From the NCBI GenBank assembly GCA_045563675.1, contig JBJLIX010000002.1:1-64000 (forward strand): a stretch of 64,000 nucleotides of DNA. The letters run 5' to 3'. This document shows, piece by piece, positions 37,318 through 46,556 of the stretch. Below the pieces are notes generated by a model. It was not told the origin of the DNA and did not search any database. It worked only from the letters and a program-made list of their open reading frames with translations. Within the stretch, counting starts at the first letter, position 1, and each line of letters starts with the position of its first letter. Both the position numbers and the translations under genes were made by a program. This stretch comes from AEGEAN-183 sp045563675. GTDB lineage: Bacteria > Pseudomonadota > Gammaproteobacteria > Magnimaribacterales > Magnimaribacteraceae.

Positions 37318-39204
37318 TTGGCAGGAATAAAAACAATAAGAGACAGTTTAGAAAGTCGCGCTGTAAAAATTTTAGTAGGCGCTATAGTAATAACTTTTGC
37401 TTTATTTTTTGGTTGGGGAACAGTTTTCTCTAGCAGCGAAGCAAATGTTGTAGCTTCGGTAAATGGGAAAAAAATTGACCTCTATGATTTAGATCTAGAG
37501 ATGGCCCAAATCCAATCTATCCTTTCTCAAAGATTTGATAACCCAGATTTCACTATAGAAGAGCAGGTACTAAAATCTTTAGCCATAAACTCCTTAATAA
37601 GAGATTCACTTATTTTAGGTTATTTAGAAAATAATCAGGTCAAAATATCAAACTTAACAGCCTACAAACTTTTATCTCAAAATGAAATATTTCAAGAAGA
37701 AGGAAAGTTGAGTGTAGAAAAGATAAATAGCTTTGCAAGGCAGAATGGTTTTTTACCAGGAAAGTATATTGAGAATATAAGAAACAGAATAGCATTAGAC
37801 TTCTGGACTACAGGAATAAGTAATACTGATTTCATAACTTCAAATGAATTTAATAAAAATGTCTCTTTAGCTAAACAAACAAGAGATGTAGTTTTTTTAA
37901 AAATAAATAAAGAAGAAAAGAAAAAAGATATACGTGTTTCTAAAGCCGACATAGTAAATTTCTATGATGAAAATAATTCTTATTTTATGACTAGGCCGAA
38001 AGCTAAAATTAGATACATAGAAATTTCTCAGGAAGAAATTAGTAAAAACTTATTAATTAATGATGCTGATTTAGAACTTGAATACCAGGCATATTTAGAA
38101 AATTTTGACAGTACAATTAGAAAAACTGTCTCGCATATAATGCTTAATATCAATAAAGAAAGAACTTCAGATGAAGCTCTAATGTTAATAGAAAATTTAA
38201 AAAACAGGATAAATCAAGGAGAAGATTTTGAGACTATCGCTCAAGAATTTTCTGAAGATGAAGGAACTAAGAATTTAGGCGGATCTTTAGGTGTTACAGA
38301 CGGGACTGCGTTCCCAGATGAATTTGAAATTGAATTAAATAATATGTCTGAGGGAGGTTTAAGCTCTCCAATTTTATTAAACAGTAGAGTACACCTACTG
38401 AAACTTACAAATCTATTGGCTCCGACTCCAGAAGAATTTGAAAACATTAAACAAGATTTAATAGATAATCTATCGCAGCAGTTTTCCTATCAAGAGTTCG
38501 TTGACACCCTTGAAGAGGCTTCGGATTTAACTTTTTCCTATTCTGAGTTAGAACCTATTTCTGAAAGAATTAATCTGAATATAAAAACTTCACAATTCTT
38601 TTCTCGTTCAGAAGCTGATGGCTTCTTTAATAATGATCAAATACTTGATTTAGTTTTTAATGAATTGGCTTTAAGTGCAGAAACAGGCGTTACTCTCTTA
38701 GAGCTGAACGATGAAAGTGCAATACTTATTGAGCTATTGTCTTTTCAGGAAAGTAAACTTAAGGAGTTTGAGGAAGTTCAAGAAGAGGTAGAAGGATTAT
38801 TAGTTGAGAAAGTTGTCTCTGATGATATGAATGCTTTAGAAAAGCAAATCTTAGAGAAACTTAATAATCAAAGCTATTCTTTGAGTAAGGTTGAATCAGA
38901 TCATAGTTTAAAAAGACAAACATATAAGTCCGTAACAAGAAGCTCATCTCTTTTTACAAAAAACGCTCTTTTTGAAATCTTTGACATACCAAGGTCAGAT
39001 CAAGGAAAACTATTTAAGGCTATAAACCTTCCTCAGGGCGATAGATTAATTCTTAAAGTTGATTCTGTTGAGGAAGCAAAGGAAGGGCTTTCTCAAGAGG
39101 AGAAATCTTCTTTAAATGATTTTTTTGTTCAAGAAAGGTCTGATTCCAACCTAGTTGATTTGCAGATCTCAATGCAAGAAGAAGCTTCTATAATAATCAA
39201 TTAG
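37318..39204 (+). CDS. ppiD: Membrane-anchored SurA/PpiD-type peptidyl-prolyl isomerase chaperone
   Basis: This 628-residue protein has a short cytosolic N-terminus (ESRAVKILVGAIVI), one transmembrane segment (about residues 17-35), a large periplasmic SurA_N-like chaperone region, and one parvulin-type isomerase domain near residues 265-370 (VSHIMLNINKER ... GGSLGVTDGTAFPDEFE). PpiD helps outer-membrane and secreted proteins fold as they leave the Sec channel. I accept the TTG start at 37318 because an AGGAG site lies 8 bases upstream and the reading gives a normal PpiD N-terminus. The position after lon and HU fits the family. Confidence 0.94.
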   Translation: MAGIKTIRDSLESRAVKILVGAIVITFALFFGWGTVFSSSEANVVASVNGKKIDLYDLDLEMAQIQSILSQRFDNPDFTIEEQVLKSLAINSLIRDSLILGYLENNQVKISNLTAYKLLSQNEIFQEEGKLSVEKINSFARQNGFLPGKYIENIRNRIALDFWTTGISNTDFITSNEFNKNVSLAKQTRDVVFLKINKEEKKKDIRVSKADIVNFYDENNSYFMTRPKAKIRYIEISQEEISKNLLINDADLELEYQAYLENFDSTIRKTVSHIMLNINKERTSDEALMLIENLKNRINQGEDFETIAQEFSEDEGTKNLGGSLGVTDGTAFPDEFEIELNNMSEGGLSSPILLNSRVHLLKLTNLLAPTPEEFENIKQDLIDNLSQQFSYQEFVDTLEEASDLTFSYSELEPISERINLNIKTSQFFSRSEADGFFNNDQILDLVFNELALSAETGVTLLELNDESAILIELLSFQESKLKEFEEVQEEVEGLLVEKVVSDDMNALEKQILEKLNNQSYSLSKVESDHSLKRQTYKSVTRSSSLFTKNALFEIFDIPRSDQGKLFKAINLPQGDRLILKVDSVEEAKEGLSQEEKSSLNDFFVQERSDSNLVDLQISMQEEASIIIN

Positions 39205-39991
39205 ATTGCTCTAAAGACTCCATAGCAGTTATATTAAACCCAGCATCTACATAGAGAGTTTCTCCTGTTATTCCACTGGCAAGGTCTGAAGCTAAGAAAG
39301 TTGCAGCATTTCCTACTTCTTGAGTAGAAATATTTCTGCCTAATGGAGCTCTGTTGGCATTATAGGAGAGCATTTTTCGAAAGTTTTTTACACCTGATGC
39401 AGCCAAGGTTTTTATAGGACCGGCAGAAATAGCATTAACTCTATGTCCCTCTTTTCCTAAAGAAACAGCTAGAAATCTAACGCTAGCCTCTAAACTAGCT
39501 TTTGCTAGTCCCATAACATTGTAGTTTGGAAGAGTTCTTTGTGATCCCAAGTAGGATAAAGTAATAAGAGAGCCTTTTCTTTCTGCCATCATACTTTTGC
39601 TTGCTTTTGCTAGAGCAACAAAGCTATAGGAACTTATATCATGCGCAATTTTAAAACCTTCACGTGTTGTAACATCAACAAAATTTCCATCCAATTCATT
39701 AGATGGAGCAAAACCTACGGCATGCACAATGCAGTCCAGTCCATCCCAGATACCCCCAAGCTCTTTAAATACTCCATTTATATCTTCATCTTTAGCTACA
39801 TCACAGGGTAAACAAATTTTAGAGTTTAGTTGTGTAGAAATAGCTTCAACTTTCTTTTGAAACCTTTCATTTTGATAGGTGAAAGCAAGATTAGCTCCAA
39901 ATTTAGCCATAGATTCTGCAATTCCTGTAGCTATAGAGTGTTTATTTGCAACTCCTACAATTAGGATGTTCTTACCTTTTAGTAGTGACAT
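39197..39991 (-). CDS. fabI: Enoyl-[acyl-carrier-protein] reductase, FabI type
   Basis: FabI performs the final NADH-dependent reduction of fatty acid elongation and is the target of triclosan. I start at the ATG at 39991, preceded by AAGGAAA, giving 264 residues; a longer open frame reaching 40075 adds 28 residues unlike the family. Motifs are the divergent nucleotide loop GVANKHSIATGIA, Tyr147 and the YxxxxxxK motif with Tyr157 and Lys164. It is convergent with the ppiD gene and overlaps it by eight bases. Confidence 0.96.
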   Translation of the reverse strand: MSLLKGKNILIVGVANKHSIATGIAESMAKFGANLAFTYQNERFQKKVEAISTQLNSKICLPCDVAKDEDINGVFKELGGIWDGLDCIVHAVGFAPSNELDGNFVDVTTREGFKIAHDISSYSFVALAKASKSMMAERKGSLITLSYLGSQRTLPNYNVMGLAKASLEASVRFLAVSLGKEGHRVNAISAGPIKTLAASGVKNFRKMLSYNANRAPLGRNISTQEVGNAATFLASDLASGITGETLYVDAGFNITAMESLEQSN

Positions 39992-40246
39992 AGTTTCCTT
40001 TGGTAAATATTTAATATCGTCTGAAAACCTTATAAAACTTGAATTTTTATAATCTTTATACCCAATATTATACATTAAGAAAGCATTTCGCTTCTTTAAA
40101 TAGCTAGAAAGTTAAAATAGACGAAACTCATTTATGACAAAAAAGTGGTAAATCTTGAGCTTTATGCGTACAATTCTGCCATTATTGGGGAAACTTATAT
40201 GGCTTCTCCTTTTTATTTAACTAGTAAACAGTTTTAGGGGAGTTTT

Positions 40247-43066
40247 ATGAAAACTAGAATAAACTTTTTAAAAGCTTTAGCATTTTCAGCAATGTTGGCG
40301 GCATTCTTGTCACCTTCAGCCATTTCAGCTGCTGATGATGAAGAAGCTGAAGTAGAAGAAGTTGTAGTAACTGGTTCAAGAATTAAGAGGGATACGATTA
40401 ATTCGGCTGCAGTAATTACAACTATAACTGCTGAAGATATAGAGCAAAGTCAGGCATTAACTACTGCTGATGCTTTGAGGCTATCTACATATAACACATT
40501 CGGATCTAGCCCTCCGACTGCAGGAAACAGTGCTATGTCTAATACTACTGTTAGCCTTAGAGGTCTTGGGTCTGGAAGAACACTTGTACTTATGGATGGA
40601 AGAAGACTTCCTGGTTCACCTCATTTAGGTGGCGCAGGAGCTGCTAACATAAATATGATTCCAACAGTTTCTGTTGATCGTATAGAAATACTTCCTGATG
40701 GTGCTTCTTCTGTATATGGTTCTGATGCGATAGCTGGTGTTGTTAACGTTATAACCAAAAAAGGTTTCGATGGAATGGACATTCAGATTAGAAATGGTGA
40801 TCGTTCTAGAGATGATGGAGTTGAAAACTCAATTTCAATGCTTTTTGGTTCTACTCATGAGAAAGGTTATGTAACAGTAGCTCTTGAGCATGATGAAAGA
40901 GACGAAATCTACTTAAAAGATAGATGGTATACGGCAGCGCGTGCTAATGATGATAATGGTGATGGAGTTATAGACTTATATTTTGAAACATATGGATTAA
41001 GTTGGTACTCAAGAAACTTAGCTGATCCAGTAACAGGCAATATAGCTGCTGCTCCTACTTGTGAAGGTAATATTGATGGTTCTACCACTCCTTGGTGGGG
41101 ACCTGACTTCGGTGGAGCTGCTTTTGGACAACCTGCAACTACTACAGGTTCTTATCCTGGTGCACAACCTAGAGGAATTTGTGGATATGCTTGGGCAGAT
41201 ATCATGGTTCAAGATGCTGGTTTATTTAGAGACACTATTACAGCAAATGTAGAGCATGAAATTAACGATAGAATTACTTTCTATAGCAGAGCTACTTTTG
41301 TAAGGAATGAGTCAGTAGGAAGATATGCTCCTCCTGCTGCTAGATACCCTGGTATTTTAGCTTCAGACCCAGCTAACCCATACGACGTTAAAGTCACAGG
41401 TTACTGGAGATGGACTGAAATCGGTAATAGAGGTATGCATTTCGTAGATCAAGCTTCAGACTGGGTAGGTGAATTAACATTTGATGTTAGCGAAAAGGTT
41501 GAACTGACTATGAGTAAGCAAGTCAACAAGTTCTATGGAACTGATATCGGAAGATATTACTTAGATTATGCTGGTCTTGATTACAACCTATATAATGACA
41601 TAGCATTTGGTTCAGAGGATGGTCTGTATGCATTAGCTGCTACTACAGTAGTTGAGTATGACAATCACTATGAGAAAACAGACTTAGTTGCTCAAATTAG
41701 TGATCTTATGGAGCTTCCTGGAGGGCCAGTAGATATGGTTGTTGGTTATGAAGGTTTTGATAACCGTTACTCAGCTCAATACGACAAACACTCCGAAGGT
41801 GGATTGGTTGGTGGTTCAGCTGGTAACTCAGGAGAAGGATCAAGGGCAGTAGACTCTTACTTTGGTGAGATTATATTCCCAGTTATGTCTGGTCTTGAAT
41901 TGAATGCTTCTGTAAGAAGTGATGATTATGATGATGTTGGTTCTAACGATTCTTTTAAAGTTGGTCTTTTGTACGAAGGTAACAAAGGAACTACTGTTAA
42001 AGTTAACTTAGGTGAAGGCTTTAGGGCACCAACTATGGACACCCTCTACGGTGTTACTACATTTAGTGCTAATACTGCAACTGATTATCTAGCTTGTGCT
42101 AATGCAGGTATTTCACAATCTGACTGTGCCTCTAAGCAGGTTTCGACATTAATTACTTCGAATCCTAACTTAGGCGCTGAGACTTCTGAATCTACAGTAT
42201 TCAGTGTTGCTCAAGATCTAGGAGAGTTAACATCTGTTCTTGAAAATCTAACTGTAAGGGTAGACTTTTATGAAATAGAAATGGAAAACTTGATTTCATC
42301 TGTTTCTACGCAAGACGTACTTTACTCTGATTTCACTAATGGAAATCTGCTAACTAATAACGTTGAGTTCTATGATGCAACTGGTCTTAAAGGCGACGGT
42401 TCTGCTGCAGGAGCTCCTGTTGGAACAGGAACTTTAGGTTCGGCTTGTCCTGCTGGCGCTGCTTACTTTAAGAGATTAGGAACTTCTGATTCTCTTTATA
42501 CAATAAGAAGCTGTGCTAATGGTAGGATTGATTACGTTGGAGCTAGCTATGCTAACCAAGGTAATTACTTAGTTAAAGGTTGGGACATATTCGTAGACTA
42601 TTCCATTGAGCTAGGTGGAGGAGATCTAGATGCATATTTAGACTACTCTAATGTTACTGATTACGGTGGAGCTCCCTTCATAGGTAGTAACGCTACTCAG
42701 AACAATGCTGGATTTAATGGACTACCTGAAACAAGGTTTAATCTTGGCTTGACTTACACTTGGGGCGATTACGCTATAGGTGTAACAAATAGACACATTG
42801 GAGATTTTGCTTTTAATTCCGATTGTGCTTCTCAAGATGCGGGTGGACTTTGTACTAAGGCTGGTCCTTATCAGGACAAATATGACACTATTGATATACA
42901 AGCCAGAGCTAACTTTGGTAAGTATGGCACGATTTCAGTAGGTATTATAAATGCTTCTGATAAAGATCCATTACCTGATAAAGGTGGTGTAAATTATGAT
43001 TCTTACACAGGTCTTTACGATAACAGAGGTAAGATTACCTATGTTAGATGGAAGATTAGTCTGTAA
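40247..43066 (+). CDS. TonB-dependent outer-membrane receptor
   Basis: This 939-residue receptor begins with a signal peptide ending near SAISAADD, then an acidic stretch and VVVTGSRIKRDT, a plug domain with LMDGRRLPG and RIEILPDGASSVYGSDAIAGVVNVITKK, and a long barrel rich in aromatic and Asp/Asn residues. A pair of Cys appears in several loops. An AGGGGAG ribosome binding site precedes the ATG. The ligand is unknown. It is followed by a strong terminator and then OppABC-type genes; adjacency to a peptide transporter suggests outer-membrane peptide uptake, but that is inference. Confidence 0.94.
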   Translation: MKTRINFLKALAFSAMLAAFLSPSAISAADDEEAEVEEVVVTGSRIKRDTINSAAVITTITAEDIEQSQALTTADALRLSTYNTFGSSPPTAGNSAMSNTTVSLRGLGSGRTLVLMDGRRLPGSPHLGGAGAANINMIPTVSVDRIEILPDGASSVYGSDAIAGVVNVITKKGFDGMDIQIRNGDRSRDDGVENSISMLFGSTHEKGYVTVALEHDERDEIYLKDRWYTAARANDDNGDGVIDLYFETYGLSWYSRNLADPVTGNIAAAPTCEGNIDGSTTPWWGPDFGGAAFGQPATTTGSYPGAQPRGICGYAWADIMVQDAGLFRDTITANVEHEINDRITFYSRATFVRNESVGRYAPPAARYPGILASDPANPYDVKVTGYWRWTEIGNRGMHFVDQASDWVGELTFDVSEKVELTMSKQVNKFYGTDIGRYYLDYAGLDYNLYNDIAFGSEDGLYALAATTVVEYDNHYEKTDLVAQISDLMELPGGPVDMVVGYEGFDNRYSAQYDKHSEGGLVGGSAGNSGEGSRAVDSYFGEIIFPVMSGLELNASVRSDDYDDVGSNDSFKVGLLYEGNKGTTVKVNLGEGFRAPTMDTLYGVTTFSANTATDYLACANAGISQSDCASKQVSTLITSNPNLGAETSESTVFSVAQDLGELTSVLENLTVRVDFYEIEMENLISSVSTQDVLYSDFTNGNLLTNNVEFYDATGLKGDGSAAGAPVGTGTLGSACPAGAAYFKRLGTSDSLYTIRSCANGRIDYVGASYANQGNYLVKGWDIFVDYSIELGGGDLDAYLDYSNVTDYGGAPFIGSNATQNNAGFNGLPETRFNLGLTYTWGDYAIGVTNRHIGDFAFNSDCASQDAGGLCTKAGPYQDKYDTIDIQARANFGKYGTISVGIINASDKDPLPDKGGVNYDSYTGLYDNRGKITYVRWKISL

Positions 43067-43081
43067 AGTCTAATCAATTAT

Positions 43082-43110
43082 AAAAAAGGGGTCCTCGGAT
43101 CCCTTTTTTT
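43082..43110 (+). terminator. Rho-independent terminator after the second TonB-dependent receptor
   Basis: A long hairpin (AAAAAAGGGGTCC with GGATCCCTTTTTT, tiny loop) followed by T residues lies 15 bases after the receptor stop codon. It would separate the receptor transcript from the oppABC transcript. Confidence 0.9.
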
Positions 43111-43162
43111 ATTTTATTTGATGCTAAAATACCTCCTATAAATCATTTAAAAATCCCTACAC

Positions 43163-44767
43163 ATGAAACCTCTAAGATTCTTATATTTAATAGCATTCTT
43201 AATTTTAAATTCATGTAGTAGCTCTGACTCAAAAGTAGATTTAGCTTTAGAAGAGCAAATTCTTTATTTTGGAAATGGCACTGAACCTAAGGACTTAGAT
43301 CCGCATACAGTAACTGGAGTGCCAGAAAGTCATATTTTAATGGCTTTATTAGAAGGCTTGGTAATGCGACATCCGGAAGGGCTTGATCCGCTACCTGCTG
43401 TAGCTGAAAGTTGGACTATATCTAAAGATGGAAAGACATATATCTTTACACTAAGAGAGAATGCAATTTGGTCTAATGGCGACCAGGTTACTGCTTCAGA
43501 CTTTGTGTGGGCTTGGGAAAGAATGCTGACTCCTTCTTTAGGATCTAAGTATCCAGATATGCTGTATGACGTTGTAAATGCCGAAGAGTTCAACAAAGGC
43601 ATTATTACAGATTTTACTAAAGTAGGGGTTAAGTCTTTAGGAATAAAAAAACTATTAGTTGAATTGAAAAATCCTGCTCCCTATTTCTTAGGATTATTAG
43701 CCCATTACACTACTAGGCCTGTTCATAGACCAACCATAGAGAAATTTGGAGAAATAGATACTATAGGGAGTAAATGGACACGCCCAGGAAATTTTATTGG
43801 AAATGGTCCTTTTACCCTAGAAAATTGGCAATTAAACAAAGTACTTAAAGTAAAGAAAAATAACCTTTATTGGGATGCAAATAGAGTTAGGTTAAATGGA
43901 ATACACTTCTTTCCTGTAGATAATGCAACTAGAGAAGATTTGATGTTTAGAAATGGTCAGCTTCATGTCACTTCTACTGTGCCATTAGAAAAAATAGAAG
44001 TGTATTCAAAACAATACCCAGATCTGATACATATTGATCCTTATTTTGGAACTTATTATTTAAGGGTAAATGTTAAGAAAGCTCCTTTTGATAATAAGCT
44101 TGTGAGAAAAGCCTTATCCTTATCAATAAATAGAAAAGAAATAGTAGAAAAAGTTGCTAAGGGTGGTCAAATCCCTGCTTTTTCTTTTACTCCACCTGAT
44201 CCAAACAGTTACTTTCCTCCAACCACATTAGAATTTGATCCTCTATTAGCTCAATCCCTGCTTAAAGAAGCAGGAGTTTCTCAAGAAAAACTTCCTGCCT
44301 TTGAGTATCTCTATAACACTAGTGAAGGACACCAGAAATTAGCTCAGGCTTTTCAGCAGATGTGGAAGGAGAACTTAAATATTGATGTAGAGCTTGCTAA
44401 TACAGATTGGAAGGTTTACTTATCAAGGCAGAATATAGGTGATTACACTATAGCCAGAGCAGGGTGGATTGGAGATTACCCAGACCCTAAAACTTTTCTA
44501 GATATGATGGTTACAGATCGAGGTAATAACCAGACAGGTTGGTCAAATTATGAATACGATAATCTCTTAATTAAGGCCGCACAAAGCACATCACAAGAAG
44601 AGCGATTTAAGCATTTTTATAAAGCTGAACAGATTTTAATGGATGAGTTGCCCATAATTCCCATCTATACCTACACTCGAGTATATATGTTAAATAAAGA
44701 TGTAAAAGGTTGGAGTCCAAATTTGCTTGATTCACATCCTTATCAATTTGTTTATCTAGAAAGATAG
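43163..44767 (+). CDS. oppA: Oligopeptide-binding lipoprotein, OppA/SBP_bac_5 type
   Basis: This 534-residue periplasmic binding protein captures peptides for an ABC importer. A lipoprotein signal with Cys18 (LNSC) indicates membrane anchoring. The SBP family 5 signature is obvious: GTEPKDLDPHTVTGVPESH at the mature N-terminus, WSNGDQVTASDFVWAWERM, and the C-terminal region with YTYTRVYMLN. It resembles E. coli OppA and MppA more than DppA. Two permease genes follow directly, without ATPase genes. Placement next to mltD raises the possibility of cell-wall peptide recycling. Confidence 0.92.
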   Translation: MKPLRFLYLIAFLILNSCSSSDSKVDLALEEQILYFGNGTEPKDLDPHTVTGVPESHILMALLEGLVMRHPEGLDPLPAVAESWTISKDGKTYIFTLRENAIWSNGDQVTASDFVWAWERMLTPSLGSKYPDMLYDVVNAEEFNKGIITDFTKVGVKSLGIKKLLVELKNPAPYFLGLLAHYTTRPVHRPTIEKFGEIDTIGSKWTRPGNFIGNGPFTLENWQLNKVLKVKKNNLYWDANRVRLNGIHFFPVDNATREDLMFRNGQLHVTSTVPLEKIEVYSKQYPDLIHIDPYFGTYYLRVNVKKAPFDNKLVRKALSLSINRKEIVEKVAKGGQIPAFSFTPPDPNSYFPPTTLEFDPLLAQSLLKEAGVSQEKLPAFEYLYNTSEGHQKLAQAFQQMWKENLNIDVELANTDWKVYLSRQNIGDYTIARAGWIGDYPDPKTFLDMMVTDRGNNQTGWSNYEYDNLLIKAAQSTSQEERFKHFYKAEQILMDELPIIPIYTYTRVYMLNKDVKGWSPNLLDSHPYQFVYLER

Positions 44768-44776
44768 TTCTTTAAT

Positions 44777-45694
44777 ATGATTTCTCTCATTCTTAGACGC
44801 CTAGGGACAGCGATACCAGTTTTGCTCGCCGTAATAACCTTAACCTTTGTTATGGTTCATTCAGCACCTGGCGGCCCTTTTGATGAGGAGAAGGCAGTTT
44901 CACCAGAGGTTCTAGTTAAATTAAATGAGCGATATAACCTTAATGAACCTCTGATAGTTCAATACTTTGATTATCTAAGCAATGTTCTTCAGGGCGATTT
45001 TGGTCCTTCCTTTAGATATCCAAGTAGATCAGTAACTGAGCTTATTTCTATAGGGTTACCAATTACATTTGAACTTGCATTGTATTCAATATTATTTGCT
45101 TTAATGCTGGGGATTATTGCAGGAGTAATAAGCTCCTTAAGACCTAATACAGCTTACGATTATATTCCTATGACCATAGCAATGGCGGGAATTTGTATTC
45201 CGTCCATTGTTTTAGGACCTTCTTTAACTTTAATTTTTGGTATACAACTTAACTGGCTTCCCGTGACAGGTTGGGGAGATATTCCTGGAGATAAAGTCTT
45301 ACCAACCATTACTCTTGGGACTGCCTATGCAGCTTATTGTGCTCGATTAACTAGAGGAGGAATGCTAGAAATCCTCAATCAAGATTTTATTAGAACAGCT
45401 AGAGCAAAAGGATTAAGTGAATTTAGAGTAGTGGTGGTTCATGCGCTTAGAGGCGGATTAACTCCTGTTATTGCATTTTTAGGACCAGCTATGGCAGGTT
45501 TATTAGCTGGCTCTTTTGTAGTTGAAACTATCTTTGGAATCCCAGGGTTAGGAAGATTTTATGTAGAAGCTGCTTTTAATAGAGATTACACAATGATACT
45601 AGGTACTTCTATTTTCTTTTCTTGTTTGATTATTTCCTTTAATCTCTTGTCTGACTTAATCGCAGCAAGTCTCAATCCAAAGTTAAGAGACTAA
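44777..45694 (+). CDS. oppB: Peptide ABC transporter permease, OppB type
   Basis: This 305-residue inner-membrane protein has six predicted membrane segments, the N-terminal MISLILRRLGTAIPVLL typical of DppB/OppB permeases, and the EAA-loop motif DFIRTARAKGLSEFRVV where the ATPase docks. It begins nine bases after oppA. The intact EAA loop implies that it still works with an ATP-binding subunit, although none is encoded beside it. Confidence 0.94.
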   Translation: MISLILRRLGTAIPVLLAVITLTFVMVHSAPGGPFDEEKAVSPEVLVKLNERYNLNEPLIVQYFDYLSNVLQGDFGPSFRYPSRSVTELISIGLPITFELALYSILFALMLGIIAGVISSLRPNTAYDYIPMTIAMAGICIPSIVLGPSLTLIFGIQLNWLPVTGWGDIPGDKVLPTITLGTAYAAYCARLTRGGMLEILNQDFIRTARAKGLSEFRVVVVHALRGGLTPVIAFLGPAMAGLLAGSFVVETIFGIPGLGRFYVEAAFNRDYTMILGTSIFFSCLIISFNLLSDLIAASLNPKLRD

Positions 45695-46554
45695 TGAATA
45701 CTGCTGAAACTAGTCTGACAAAAAAAGCTTTTAATAGGTTAGTTTCTAACAAGTTATCTTTGTTCGGAGGTATCTATATTTTATTACTTATTATCCTAGC
45801 AATTTTTACACCTTTGATAGCTCCTTATGATTATGCTTTCCAAGATCTAAATTTAGGCCCTTCTGGACCTTCTGCAGAGCATTTATTGGGTACAGATACG
45901 TTAGGAAGGGATCTGCTTACTAGAATGATGTATGGCAGCAGAATTTCATTGATGGTTGGTTTTTTAGCAACAATAGTAGCTTTAGTGATAGGGGTTTTGT
46001 GGGGAACCGTTGCAGGATTCTCAGGAGGAAGAACGGACGCAATAATGATGAGGATTGTTGATGTTCTTTATGGAATTCCTTTTATTATATTAATCATATT
46101 ATTAATGGTTATTTTTGGAAGGAATCTGGTTTTATTATTCATGGCTATTGGAGCCGTTGAATGGTTAACTATGTCTAGAATAGTTAGAAGTCAGGTGATG
46201 ACTTTATCAAGACAGGAGTTTGTTTTGGCTGCTGAAGCTATGGGGGTTGCAAAGGTAGATATAATCTTTAGACACCTAATCCCTAATGCCATTGGGCCTG
46301 TAATAGTATATGCAACCCTAACCGTGCCTCAAATAATGCTTTTAGAAGCTTTTTTAAGCTTTTTAGGTCTAGGTGTTCAAGCACCTATGAGTTCATGGGG
46401 AATACTCATAAGAGATGGAGCTGTTTCCATGGAAGAATACTGGTGGCTTTTAGTGTTTCCTTCAATAGCTTTTTCTTTGACCTTGTTTTCTTTAAATTTC
46501 ATTGGTGATGGATTAAGGGATGCTTTGGATCCAAGAAGCGGCGAACCTAAATAA
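45694..46554 (+). CDS. oppC: Peptide ABC transporter permease, OppC type
   Basis: This 286-residue permease of the DppC/OppC family has the N-terminal extended segment SNKLSLFGGIYILLLIILAIFTPLIAPYD region split over the first membrane segment, the HLLGTDTLGRDLLTRMMYG motif, and the EAA loop EFVLAAEAMGVAKVDII. It overlaps oppB by one base. Normally oppD and oppF follow; here the next gene is the convergent mltD, three bases away, so the operon ends here. Confidence 0.94.
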   Translation: MNTAETSLTKKAFNRLVSNKLSLFGGIYILLLIILAIFTPLIAPYDYAFQDLNLGPSGPSAEHLLGTDTLGRDLLTRMMYGSRISLMVGFLATIVALVIGVLWGTVAGFSGGRTDAIMMRIVDVLYGIPFIILIILLMVIFGRNLVLLFMAIGAVEWLTMSRIVRSQVMTLSRQEFVLAAEAMGVAKVDIIFRHLIPNAIGPVIVYATLTVPQIMLLEAFLSFLGLGVQAPMSSWGILIRDGAVSMEEYWWLLVFPSIAFSLTLFSLNFIGDGLRDALDPRSGEPK

Positions 46555-46556
46555 AA

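Noticed and set aside
39992..40075. 28-residue N-terminal extension of FabI
   Set aside because: Standard FabI begins at the later ATG, which has an AAGGAAA site and gives the usual 264 residues.
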